From: an uncultured Ruminococcus sp.
Lineage (GTDB): Bacteria; Bacillota_A; Clostridia; RUG12999
Length of the DNA stretch: 17,742 nucleotides
Assembly: GCA_902783995.1 (NCBI GenBank)
Contig: CACZTG010000121.1
Span: 1-17,742 of the forward strand
Reading direction: 5' to 3'
A program made the position numbers and the translations under genes. A model generated the notes under the pieces. That model saw nothing but the letters and a program-made list of their open reading frames with translations, was not told the DNA's origin and made no database searches. Shown piece after piece: positions 1 through 8,892 of the stretch. Numbering within the stretch: position 1 is the first letter of the stretch; every line of letters begins with the position of its first letter.

Positions 1-3000
1 CGGCGGATACTCGCTTTGAATTATCTCACTTGCGCTGACGCTTTCAACCTTGATTTCTTTTATATCCTCGGGAATATCGGTTGTAGGCATATTCTGGAAG
101 GTAAAGAAATATTTTTTACTGAGTCCCGTTATATTATCCGATACGGTAAGCTTCTTGATTGTCATAAGATTTTCTTCATATGTTTCCTCACTTACGTTAT
201 ATGCCGGGGCAACATCATAGGTGATTTCTGGAATTTCCGTTTTCTCAAACGGAAGTCTTACCGTATATTCAAATATACGTCCGGTAAATTCATTAAGCTG
301 CTCGCCGTCTATATAAACATTATCAAGCATAGGATACGTTACGGTTTTATCTGTTATGCTCCATTCCGAAAGCGGAACAAGCGGAGGGTTAATTCTCGGA
401 ATATCCTCGCCCTTAACTATCGGAATAAGCGAAACCGCTATTTCGGCGGAGGTTACTCCGCGCCCGTGTATAACAAGCTTTCTGAACATACTGCTGTCCG
501 CCTGTCCGACGATATTCGGAGAAGTGGAAAGCGGAACCGCCTCCATCTGCTCAAACCTGAGCGAAGAATTTGTACTTCTTAAGTAAACAGCAAGTTGTCT
601 GCCGTTTTTTGTAAGTATTGCCGATTTACCGCCGGCGTTAATATCTATCTGCGCATCTGTATGAGCAAACCAATAAAATTCCGACGCTTTTTTTAATGTG
701 AATTTATCCTGTATAACCGCGCGGGTACGGCTGTCCGTAAGCATAAAGCCGCGCTTGTATTCCGTTACCCACTCGTTATAAACGTTACTCATATCAAGTA
801 TGCTCATACCGCCCTCCGGCGCGCTGTAAAAGCTTTCCACGGGGGCAAACACACCGCTTTGTCCGGGGCTCTGGTCCGGGTCAAATACCATACAGTTATG
901 TCCCTCCGCTCTTATTCTGTAAAGCTGATTTGCCGTAAAAGCTATACCGTTTGGATTATTATATGTAAGCGGGTCCTTTCCGAGGTCAAAGAACCATTCC
1001 GTTCCGTGTGCATGGAATACCCACGTTCCGCCGTCAACATGCGCGTGATTTGCCGTGTTTGAACCGCCGTGGAAAGCGAAAAACGTTGAATTGTCATTGT
1101 TAAAGGTATCTCTGAAAGAGCCTGTTTCAACGTTGCGGCAATAATAATCAAGCGGTAAATCCGAAGAGGCATTTTCAAACTCCGCTCTGTACCAAAGCAT
1201 ATCATAAACCGTCGGTGCGGAAAGTCCGTCGCATATCTCTTTCTTTCTGTAATATCCAAGACCCGTATCGTTGTTCATCATCGCGAAGAACATAAACATA
1301 TATGTCCTCATAATATAGCCGTCGGAATCGGAGAACGTAAAGCTGCCCGCTTCATTCTGCAGATAGAGCGGAAAATACGCGGATTTATTAAAGCCGCCCG
1401 CGAAGTATCTTCCGTAATCCGTTCCGAGACCGCTCATAAGAGAAGCAACAAGGTCAATATAATATATTCTTGAATATGCCCAGTATCCGGGACCCTCCGT
1501 ACAGCCTCCGTCAGGCTCAACGGTCGCGTAAAAGTTTTCTATATGCTGCAGCGAATTCCATATACACTCTATGCAATCCTCGGGATAGTCGTCATAAAGA
1601 GCAAGCCCAATCATTGCTGCGCCGCCGTTTCCGACCGCCGTCCAGTTGCTCTGGTCGCCGAGCCACTGAAGCATTGAGCGCGTCTCTATATCCGTGTTTC
1701 CGGGAACAACCTGACGTCTGTAGCATCTTAACGTCACATCAAGTCCGAGTCTGTACATTCCTTCGGAAATTTCCTGTCTCTGCTCTCTGGTAAGCCCGTT
1801 GTAAAACCAGTCGTAGCCTATTGACATTGCAATCATCATTCCCGCCGTAATTATAAACGACTGCGGCTGCCAGTTATCATACTGACATATAGTGCTCATA
1901 TCCTCATATGCCTTCTGTACAAACCTCTCTCCGCCCTCAACATTATATACAAGTCCCATTGCCTCAAATCTTGAAATAACGGAGGTATCCATTCTCTGAC
2001 CGTCCGTTGTATGATATGTAAAAGGCGGAGCTGAAAGATAGCCTTCCGCTTCACGCTTGATTTTATCATACCACGACGCCATAACTTCATCTGTTTTTAT
2101 CTGCTCACGTATCCTGTCAAAATCATTTTTTGTCGCTATAACTCTTGGGTGTACGCCTGCCGAGGTTTTGTCAAGGTCAGCCTTTATCTCTGCTTTTGTG
2201 GGAAACCAGTGGTCGTTTTCTTCTCTTGCTTCCTGAGTATAGGTCACAAAACGCTCTACTTCGTCCGCCTGTCCGTCGTTGTTGAAATAAACAAGATGCC
2301 TGCCGAAAAATGCGACGTTTTTCCTGTAGGTAAGATAATAGCCGCTGTAGCCCGTAAGGTGCTTCAATGAAACATACACGGCACCGTTTACAAGCCTTAG
2401 CCCGTCTCCGAGTGTAAGCAAAACATTTTTTGAATTGATATTTATTCTTATTTTTGATGTCGTATATTGATAGTTGTAATCTATTCCGAGGTTTTCAAAC
2501 AAAAATTTATACGGCACATATACATCTCCGTCCTCAAAATACGCTTCAGTGCGCATATTCTGCCTTTTAAGACCTACAGAAGCATACGTACTGCGGTCAA
2601 CAAAACATAAATTGTTTTCAAAAAATGCTGTTAAATCCGACCAATCCTCCAGCCCAAGCTGCTGCGGAGTTTCGGCAAAAGCCGAATCGGGCTTTTTTTC
2701 GGATGACTGATACACTTTTACATTATCAAGGTCAACCGCGCAGACTTTATTTACATCTGTGCTTCCCGTCATTCCAAAACGTAATGTCTGTAAATCCGTT
2801 ATAAGCGGTGCCGAAAACCTTATACCGGTTTCTGTCTGACCGGCAGCCGTAACGTCCATAGTCATGGATTTTGCGTGAAGCACAATGCATGCGTTATATT
2901 TTTCTCCGGTTTCAATATCGGCTATCTTTCTGCCGCCGGCGCTTACGTCTCCGTCATGCGCATTAAATATACTTATAACGTCGGACGCCGTCGCGCCTCT

Positions 3001-3375
3001 CATATCAACCGAAAACACCGTATCGTCCGTTTCGGTAAGAAAATCGAACTCAATAACAATATCGTCATTAATTCCCTTTAAATACGCATAAATATAACAG
3101 CCCGCGGAGCCTATATTTTCCCCTGCGCCAAGCGAATGAATACGAAGCATTTTATTGCTTCCGCCATTTTCCCTCACTGCGTCCATATAGCAGCAATATG
3201 ACGTTCTCAAGGTATCGCCGGACCAATAACCGTCTTTATATAAGGGGTGCCTGCCGACATCAATTGTTTCAAAATCATCATAAAGATAAAGCGTAAAATC
3301 AGTCTTTGCCAAGGTCGCTGCCGGCATCATTATCACAAGAAACACAGTTATTAAAAGTCTGCAAATATGTTTCAT
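1..3375 (-). CDS. Secreted heparinase II/III-family polysaccharide lyase, C-terminus beyond the left edge
   Basis: I read this frame open for 1125 codons from ATG at 3375 to the window edge, so the C-terminus is missing. An AAAGGA ribosome site lies 8 bases before the ATG. Residues 1-23 form a signal peptide (MKHICRLLITVFLVIMMPAA...). About 25-225 looks like a beta-sandwich or LamG-like region. About 265-355 resembles the copper amine oxidase N-terminal-like domain (VYVPYKFLFENLGIDYN). About 380-980 is a heparinase II/III fold: alpha-barrel with SNW at 576-578 and EGPGYWAY at 627-634, then a beta-sandwich with NHAHVDGG at 776-783, WFFDLGKD at 794-801 and RIRAEGHN at 820-827. Beyond about 990 there are Ig-like sequences. 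Lyases of this fold (PL12, 15, 17, 21, 33, 35 and others) cleave uronic-acid polymers by beta-elimination. The family is clear, the substrate is not. It is probably exported and acts on the polymer outside the cell, as the last visible gene of the operon. Confidence 0.9.
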   Translation of the reverse strand, partial: MKHICRLLITVFLVIMMPAATLAKTDFTLYLYDDFETIDVGRHPLYKDGYWSGDTLRTSYCCYMDAVRENGGSNKMLRIHSLGAGENIGSAGCYIYAYLKGINDDIVIEFDFLTETDDTVFSVDMRGATASDVISIFNAHDGDVSAGGRKIADIETGEKYNACIVLHAKSMTMDVTAAGQTETGIRFSAPLITDLQTLRFGMTGSTDVNKVCAVDLDNVKVYQSSEKKPDSAFAETPQQLGLEDWSDLTAFFENNLCFVDRSTYASVGLKRQNMRTEAYFEDGDVYVPYKFLFENLGIDYNYQYTTSKIRININSKNVLLTLGDGLRLVNGAVYVSLKHLTGYSGYYLTYRKNVAFFGRHLVYFNNDGQADEVERFVTYTQEAREENDHWFPTKAEIKADLDKTSAGVHPRVIATKNDFDRIREQIKTDEVMASWYDKIKREAEGYLSAPPFTYHTTDGQRMDTSVISRFEAMGLVYNVEGGERFVQKAYEDMSTICQYDNWQPQSFIITAGMMIAMSIGYDWFYNGLTREQRQEISEGMYRLGLDVTLRCYRRQVVPGNTDIETRSMLQWLGDQSNWTAVGNGGAAMIGLALYDDYPEDCIECIWNSLQHIENFYATVEPDGGCTEGPGYWAYSRIYYIDLVASLMSGLGTDYGRYFAGGFNKSAYFPLYLQNEAGSFTFSDSDGYIMRTYMFMFFAMMNNDTGLGYYRKKEICDGLSAPTVYDMLWYRAEFENASSDLPLDYYCRNVETGSFRDTFNNDNSTFFAFHGGSNTANHAHVDGGTWVFHAHGTEWFFDLGKDPLTYNNPNGIAFTANQLYRIRAEGHNCMVFDPDQSPGQSGVFAPVESFYSAPEGGMSILDMSNVYNEWVTEYKRGFMLTDSRTRAVIQDKFTLKKASEFYWFAHTDAQIDINAGGKSAILTKNGRQLAVYLRSTNSSLRFEQMEAVPLSTSPNIVGQADSSMFRKLVIHGRGVTSAEIAVSLIPIVKGEDIPRINPPLVPLSEWSITDKTVTYPMLDNVYIDGEQLNEFTGRIFEYTVRLPFEKTEIPEITYDVAPAYNVSEETYEENLMTIKKLTVSDNITGLSKKYFFTFQNMPTTDIPEDIKEIKVESVSASEIIQSEYPP

Positions 3376-3396
3376 AACCTTTTTCCTTTCTTTCAA

Positions 3397-4536
3397 TTAT
3401 TCCGAATATTTCATCTGACCGGCAACCGAATTAAGCGTTCCTGCGCCATCCCACAAAAAAGTACGCAATTCATATTCCGCGTCATCGGCATTATCAATAT
3501 TTACCGAAACCTCATATTCCGAATCCTCATAAGGTGATATAAGCCTGTCGTTTATCATCTTTACGTCTGAAAGTACGCCGTCTTTATAAAGCGCAATGCC
3601 GAATATAGGTGTAACAGCTTCCCCTGTACGGTTTCTTATTCTGCCCTTAAAAGTGTTTTCTCCCACGCCGAGGACTCCCGATGCTTCTCCGTTATTTTCA
3701 AGCCTGTACGTAAGAAGCTCAACGTCCTTCATGGCTCTTATCTCCATATTGTCAAAATACACTTTATATTCCGGACTTATGGTTTTACCGCTGTTGGTTG
3801 TTGTAAGCGTCCATCTTGTCGAGGCTATACCGTTTGCTTCAATGTTGGCTGTTCCGTTTCCGCCGGCAAGTGCAAAGACGGTTTCGTTATTCTTACCTAT
3901 CTCATTGCCGTCAACGTAAAGGTCTGCCCGTACACCTGCCGAAACATCACAGTGAAGGATGAATTTTATATTAAACCATCTTCCTGTGGGAAGCGGAGTT
4001 ATTCCGAAGCCGGGCCAATTCAGTCCGTCCTTTGTAAAGCTTACGGTCTGATAATCGCTCGATGAAAGCGAGCCTGTACATTTCGGCATAACATTAAGAA
4101 CTATTGATGTAGAGTCCGTCCCGTCAGAGTAGAAGCTTTCCGGAAGGTACATATCAAACGAAAGCTGACAGTCTCCCGTATACGCTATTGAAAACAGCTG
4201 CGTCGCGACATTCGGCTCATAAGAAGGATTATGCCTGTTGGTGCTTGTTCCGGCTGTTGTAAACTTTCCGTAGCGATACATAAGACAACGGTTATTCTTG
4301 TTGAGCGGGTCTCTTACAACAAGAAATGTGTTTTCATAATCATCACTGCTGTTTACGGTAAGCGCTGACCGCGGCAAGGTACGGTTCAGCTTATATATGC
4401 CCGTGTCCTCAAACGAATCAAGCCAACCGTCCGCTCCTATATATCTGTCCTTATCACTTATTTTTTCAAATGCCGATGCCTGTGCCGACAATAAGCCAAG
4501 GCTCACCAACAGGCATAAAATCTTTCTTATTTTCAT
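3397..4536 (-). CDS. Secreted jelly-roll (LamG-like) protein with C-terminal FLW-type domain
   Basis: This encodes 379 aa. I chose ATG at 4536 because AAGGG lies 7 bases upstream; an in-frame ATG at 4560 has no ribosome site. Residues 1-23 are a signal peptide (MKIRKILCLLVSLGLLSAQA). About 25-270 is beta-rich and resembles concanavalin/LamG-like carbohydrate-binding modules, with LPTGRWFNIKFIL and a VYFDNMEIR strand typical of such folds. The last 110 residues form a separate beta domain with NNTGE-type loops and RTFLWDGAGTLNSVAG near the end. No catalytic motif is visible. It sits between another secreted jelly-roll protein and the large lyase, so a role in binding the polysaccharide or presenting it to the lyase is the simplest inference. 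I do not recognise a named family. A hydrolase or lyase of an undescribed jelly-roll family cannot be excluded. Confidence 0.8.
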   Translation of the reverse strand: MKIRKILCLLVSLGLLSAQASAFEKISDKDRYIGADGWLDSFEDTGIYKLNRTLPRSALTVNSSDDYENTFLVVRDPLNKNNRCLMYRYGKFTTAGTSTNRHNPSYEPNVATQLFSIAYTGDCQLSFDMYLPESFYSDGTDSTSIVLNVMPKCTGSLSSSDYQTVSFTKDGLNWPGFGITPLPTGRWFNIKFILHCDVSAGVRADLYVDGNEIGKNNETVFALAGGNGTANIEANGIASTRWTLTTTNSGKTISPEYKVYFDNMEIRAMKDVELLTYRLENNGEASGVLGVGENTFKGRIRNRTGEAVTPIFGIALYKDGVLSDVKMINDRLISPYEDSEYEVSVNIDNADDAEYELRTFLWDGAGTLNSVAGQMKYSE

Positions 4537-4560
4537 TTCTTTACCCTTAAATCCTTTCAT

Positions 4561-4590
4561 AAAGCCGTTTTATACTCTACGGCTTTTTTA
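4561..4590. terminator. Intergenic hairpin, possible attenuating terminator
   Basis: An 8-base-pair perfect stem, AAAGCCGT (4561-4568) and ACGGCTTT (4579-4586), encloses a 10-base loop in the gap between the 851-aa and 379-aa genes. Read on the plus strand it is followed by a T-rich run, like an intrinsic terminator, but no plus-strand gene is present. Read on the minus strand, the direction of the genes, it has a run of A before it and only TTT after it. It may therefore act as a weak terminator, an mRNA 3'-end stabiliser or a processing site that sets expression of the last two genes apart. Confidence 0.45.
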
Positions 4591-4594
4591 TATT

Positions 4595-7150
4595 TTAAAA
4601 TTTGGGCTTCATACTGTCAAGACCGTTCCACAAAAACGCTTTAACGCTTCCGAGCGTCGCACCCGGAATTGTTACGGTAACGCTGCTTTCAGCTTCACCC
4701 GCAGCTACATTATCCGTTTTAACAGCTGTAAGCTTGCTGCCAGCGGAATTTGCTACTATAAGAAGTCCGCCGCCGCAGCTTGTATCCGTTAAGGTACCGC
4801 TCCATACAACATCGCTGCCGCTCTGAACTGCCGACACGTTATGAATACCGTCGTTATAATACAGCCTGCAAGTGCAGTTACGTATATAAACAGGTGTTGA
4901 GCTTAAATTAGTATGGTTATAGCTTGTTCTTGTAAATGTGTATCCGTCGGTTGTAAGTCCCGAAAGCGCTACGGTTTCGCGGCTTATTACGCTTGCCGTA
5001 CCGTCTGCCTTTTTAAGAACAGTCGTCCTTATCGGATTACTTGCCTTAAGCGACAGTATCTCCTCAATTGTAAACCATTCTCCCACGGGAAGCTCGCAAA
5101 GAGGCTCGCTGCTGTTATATCTGTAAAATCCGCTTCCCTTAATCTGATACGAATTAAGATAACGTCCCGCCGTGGAAGCTCCGTCCGTTGTGAAATGCTG
5201 AACGCTTACATAAGAACCGTTTAATGCCTCCGGCAAATAGTAATCTGCGCTTACCAACACGTTGCCGCTTGTTATTCCCGAAAGAACGCTCTTTAAGCCG
5301 AACTGTGCTCCGCCCGCCGAGTCCTGTGTGGGTGCAAGCTTTATAACGCCTTCACCTTCAAGCTCATCGTAGGTTACCGCCGCCCTCTGCTGGTTAAGCG
5401 TAAACAGCTTTGTAATATCCGCGCTGCTTTCCGCATTGAAGGTAAAATCAGGTACTGTAATCTTCTTTGTTACCGCAGAGCCCGCAAGACCGAGAGAGCT
5501 TACCGGCGTAATTTCACAATACAGATACTTTCCTATATCCGATGCTGTAAGCGTATATTCGTCTCCCGTTCCTATTTCCGTCCTTGCGGCTGTATCCGGA
5601 CCGCCCGAAACCGTGCCGCCTCTGTACCACTTAACGGTACTCGCATCGCTTCCGCCGTCCGGAGAGCTGAAATCATAGCTTGCGCTTAACGCGGTTCCCG
5701 GTTTAAGTATTCCGTCAACCTTGGCATTACTTACATTTGATACAGGAAGCTCTTCGTCACAGCTGTAGCATTGAATGTTATCTATATACTGCGTTCCGCC
5801 CGTAACCGTAAATTCAAGATGTCCCACACCCGCAACAAGGCACTGCGCTCCGTTAAAGTTAAATGTAACCGACGGCGAGCCGAGCGAGGTCTGATAGAGT
5901 CTTGTTGTAACACCATCTACGGTCATATCAAGTGCCGCAATGTCATTTGCGTGGTCAAAGCTTACTCCCGCGTAGTAATATGTAACCTTGAAATGTACCC
6001 ATTTGTTTACCGGTACTGTACCGAGAAGGGACGCCGCGCTTCCCGTTCCCGCATAAATATTTGTTCCGACTATACCGAAGGGTACCCATCTGTACTGACT
6101 CTGATTTGTAGCGTCTCCCGTATATATCCATGTATAGAAGTTCGTGGCATTACCGTCCGTCTTCGCATCATATTCAAAAACCATCGCGTTTCCGTTCGCC
6201 CTGCAAACTATCTCCTTGAGGTTGTTTGTGTTGTGGAAAATACATCCCTTATTACTTGTGCTGAGTATCTTTAAAACATTTCCGTGCTCCGCGCCGTCAT
6301 ACGCTACATATCCGTAGGGATAAGCTGTATTAGCAAGTGAAATACTTACATTCGACGCAAACTTATCGGGATAATAATATTTGTCATCAAAATCCACGTC
6401 AAAGGATTCCGCCTGACCCACCAATTTCATTGAAACATCGTCAATGTAGAAATACGGCGCGTTATTATCCGGATTTTCACTGTCGGTTGTGCCGTTTGTC
6501 AGAAAATCAACCTGCCATGTGGTTATTTTTGCAAGAGCCGCATTGTTATTGACTATAAGCTCCGACATCGGTCTGCGGTATATCGTTTCAACGTCTCCTT
6601 CTTCATCCGTCATTTCAAGAATCATAAAGCCCTCGTTGACATTCGGAAGCCCGCTGACTATCGTTGCCGTCAATGTAAACCATTCTCCCACGGGATAATC
6701 GAAAAGATAATGGCTCTCATCTGCCGTATATCCGTAATAAAGCTTGCCGTTATAAAACTTATAAGGCTCTATTTTTCTCGCGTTTGAGCCGTTTGCCGCC
6801 GTACCGTACATGGTATAATCAATACCTCTGTTATTTGTCAACGCATTTGGGAAATAAAAGCGTGTTGAGGTAACAACTGCGCCGCCCATGGCGTTTACGT
6901 CAAGTGAGGCTCTCAGCAAATGCGTATCCGCCGAAGGCGTTCCGCAGAACTTAAAACAGTTCTCTCCGTCAAACTCCGTAACCTCCGAGGCACCCGCATA
7001 ACCCGTATTAAGGTCTCCCGCGCCGTCCTCAAAGTCGGTATAAAGCAGCTCGTCTCCGATGCGCATATACCCTATAGCTGCCGAAGCGGGTAATGCTGCC
7101 GCGAGTATTGTTACCAACAACATCGCGCTTATTACTTTTTTCATCTTCAT
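4595..7150 (-). CDS. Large secreted multi-module jelly-roll protein
   Basis: This encodes 851 aa. ATG at 7150 lies 7 bases after GGAGG (7158-7162). The ATG at 7156 is only 1 base from that site and is less likely. Residues 1-25 are a signal peptide ending ALPASAA. Three similar beta-rich modules follow: about 28-245, 250-465 and 570-765. Each carries an equivalent segment: YPVGEWFTLTATIV near 153-164, VPVNKWVHFKVTYYY near 379-393 and LPVGEWFTIEEIL near 687-699. The first two end with a YxDD/YIDN strand (YFYIDDVSMKL, QYIDNIQCYS). Between modules 2 and 3, about 473-565, is an Ig-like domain (TVKWYRGG ... DIGKYLYCEITP). The C-terminal 75 residues are a small beta domain ending VKAFLWNGLDSMKPKF. 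There is no SLH, sortase or transmembrane anchor, so it may be released or bound to glycan. Carbohydrate binding is inferred from fold type and context; no catalytic residues are recognisable. Confidence 0.8.
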   Translation of the reverse strand: MKMKKVISAMLLVTILAAALPASAAIGYMRIGDELLYTDFEDGAGDLNTGYAGASEVTEFDGENCFKFCGTPSADTHLLRASLDVNAMGGAVVTSTRFYFPNALTNNRGIDYTMYGTAANGSNARKIEPYKFYNGKLYYGYTADESHYLFDYPVGEWFTLTATIVSGLPNVNEGFMILEMTDEEGDVETIYRRPMSELIVNNNAALAKITTWQVDFLTNGTTDSENPDNNAPYFYIDDVSMKLVGQAESFDVDFDDKYYYPDKFASNVSISLANTAYPYGYVAYDGAEHGNVLKILSTSNKGCIFHNTNNLKEIVCRANGNAMVFEYDAKTDGNATNFYTWIYTGDATNQSQYRWVPFGIVGTNIYAGTGSAASLLGTVPVNKWVHFKVTYYYAGVSFDHANDIAALDMTVDGVTTRLYQTSLGSPSVTFNFNGAQCLVAGVGHLEFTVTGGTQYIDNIQCYSCDEELPVSNVSNAKVDGILKPGTALSASYDFSSPDGGSDASTVKWYRGGTVSGGPDTAARTEIGTGDEYTLTASDIGKYLYCEITPVSSLGLAGSAVTKKITVPDFTFNAESSADITKLFTLNQQRAAVTYDELEGEGVIKLAPTQDSAGGAQFGLKSVLSGITSGNVLVSADYYLPEALNGSYVSVQHFTTDGASTAGRYLNSYQIKGSGFYRYNSSEPLCELPVGEWFTIEEILSLKASNPIRTTVLKKADGTASVISRETVALSGLTTDGYTFTRTSYNHTNLSSTPVYIRNCTCRLYYNDGIHNVSAVQSGSDVVWSGTLTDTSCGGGLLIVANSAGSKLTAVKTDNVAAGEAESSVTVTIPGATLGSVKAFLWNGLDSMKPKF

Positions 7151-7163
7151 TTCCATTCCTCCA

Positions 7164-8882
7164 TTACAATTTAATTTTTAAATTTATTTTTGCGTTTTGT
7201 TTATCTTTAAGCTTTATAAAAAGCTTGCAAAAATCCTTGTTGTCCGCCTGCTCCGGAATACACGGTGAGCTTTCCAGCGGCTCCGCCGCCATTAGCCCGA
7301 CAGGCTCGTTAAATATAACCTCAACCGTTTTCCTTTCCGAGCTTAAAACGGCTTTTTTACCGGATATTTCCGCCTTTGCTTCCGTATGCCAGAAGCAATA
7401 TATATCCGACCTTTCGGTAAGTGAAATATCATCCGATATTTTAAGTGTCCTTTTCTTTTTATCAAGCACAACGCTTCTCGTTAATTTTTTTGCATTTTTA
7501 TACGCCGGCGTAAGGTCAATAACAGCCTCCGCAAAGTCTGTATCCGAATAAAATTCCACAATACGGCAGTATGCCGAAGGCTCCATATCGGGCTTTTCAT
7601 CGGGATTTATCACAATACAGTTATGTCCCTCCGCGCGCATTCTGTAAATTTGCCAGCGATTGTATTTTAAGCCCTTTACCGAATACGTAAGCATATCCTT
7701 GCCCAAATCACAAAACCACCGTCTGTCTTTTGAATCGACTATTACCGTGCCGCTGTCAAGATGTCCGTGATTTGCCGCGTTATCCCCCGCATGAACTGCC
7801 ACGGCAATGTCATCGTCCGCGTACATAACACATTCCTGAGAGCCTTCAAAAAACACGTCACCGAAAAAGGTCCCGCCGCCTGCCGAAAATCCTTTTCTGT
7901 ACCATATAATATCGGTAATATTAACCTCGCCGCATATCGGCAGATACCCTTTTTTAAAGCAGTTTATCCTGTTTCTTCCGAATTCGGGCATATTGAAGCG
8001 CAGCGCGTAGTACATAAGCGGGAAGGTATCTATTCTTCGATTATTTATAACATCGTGAAAATTAAAGCATCTGCTTCCGAAATTCATTTGTTCCGCGTAG
8101 ATAAGTCCTTTTTTAAAGCCCTCTGTATCAAGAAGCTCATCACATCCGAAAGCGTTTACCAAAGCGCACGACGCCCTTGAAAGGTAAATATTCGCGTACA
8201 GCCAATAAGAAAGCCCCTCAACCGAAGCACCGTTATCTCCGAAAGAATCAATATAAAGCTTCAATGATTTTTTTGCGTTTATAATTACGTTTTCCGAAAT
8301 TTCCGGAAATTCATTATATACTGCCACCGCCGCGCATATCATAGCGCTGTTGCACACCGAATTCCAGTTCGTTTCGGTAACGCTCCACCAGCCGTCTTCA
8401 CCGGGCGGTAATTTGTTTTCTCTCCTTGCGTTTTCATAACCCTTTAAAGACGGCAGCAGGGCTTTATTTACAATAGCTTCGGCATATTTTTTCTTTTGCG
8501 TGTCCGGCAGTTCATCATAAAGCCTGTCATACGCGATTGCGGCGCCGACCGCAAATGCCGCTGTTGTAAGAAATTTAAATGTCTGCCATTCTTTAAGCGC
8601 GCAAATCGCGTCAAGCCATTCCACGGTTTTATAATAAAACCTTTTATCGCAGGTCATTCTGTAAATAAAGCTCAGAGCGTCAATTTTATCCTGGCAGGAC
8701 TGTGCGTCAAGATTTATCTCATCATAATATTTAACCTGCGTTTCTTCCTCAAGAATACTCTCCGCTTTTTTTACTGCACGGCTGTAGAGTGCTGCAATAA
8801 ATTTATCATTTCGGACAAGCTCCGCTATTCTTTTATATTCACACTCCCCCTTTTCAATAAGAATCGGATGTTTGAAATTCAA
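7164..8882 (-). CDS. Cytoplasmic heparinase II/III-family lyase
   Basis: This encodes 572 aa from a TTG start at 8882, chosen because a near-perfect GGGGAGGTGA ribosome site lies just upstream; there is no ATG or GTG nearby. There is no signal peptide, so the enzyme should act in the cytoplasm on imported oligosaccharides. An alpha-helical toroid covers about 20-310, with TNW at 171-173 and EGLSYWLY at 222-229. A beta-sandwich follows, with NHGHLDSG at 371-378, WFCDLGKD at 389-396 and RMRAEGHN at 414-421. The catalytic-type Asn, Tyr and His positions match those of the large secreted lyase in this locus, and both share the order and spacing of these motifs, so the two are paralogues. It lies directly after GH88, which would use the unsaturated ends it makes. 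An exolytic oligosaccharide lyase is the likely role; the substrate is unknown. Confidence 0.88.
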   Translation of the reverse strand: MNFKHPILIEKGECEYKRIAELVRNDKFIAALYSRAVKKAESILEEETQVKYYDEINLDAQSCQDKIDALSFIYRMTCDKRFYYKTVEWLDAICALKEWQTFKFLTTAAFAVGAAIAYDRLYDELPDTQKKKYAEAIVNKALLPSLKGYENARRENKLPPGEDGWWSVTETNWNSVCNSAMICAAVAVYNEFPEISENVIINAKKSLKLYIDSFGDNGASVEGLSYWLYANIYLSRASCALVNAFGCDELLDTEGFKKGLIYAEQMNFGSRCFNFHDVINNRRIDTFPLMYYALRFNMPEFGRNRINCFKKGYLPICGEVNITDIIWYRKGFSAGGGTFFGDVFFEGSQECVMYADDDIAVAVHAGDNAANHGHLDSGTVIVDSKDRRWFCDLGKDMLTYSVKGLKYNRWQIYRMRAEGHNCIVINPDEKPDMEPSAYCRIVEFYSDTDFAEAVIDLTPAYKNAKKLTRSVVLDKKKRTLKISDDISLTERSDIYCFWHTEAKAEISGKKAVLSSERKTVEVIFNEPVGLMAAEPLESSPCIPEQADNKDFCKLFIKLKDKQNAKINLKIKL

Positions 8883-8892
8883 AAATTTTTCA

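Noticed and set aside
16..582. A 188-codon open frame on the plus strand at the left edge
   Set aside because: The minus strand here encodes the clear C-terminal region of the large lyase; the plus frame has no domain features.
5771..6274. A 167-codon open frame on the plus strand
   Set aside because: It is antisense to the 851-aa secreted protein and has a Cys- and Arg-rich composition typical of a shadow frame.
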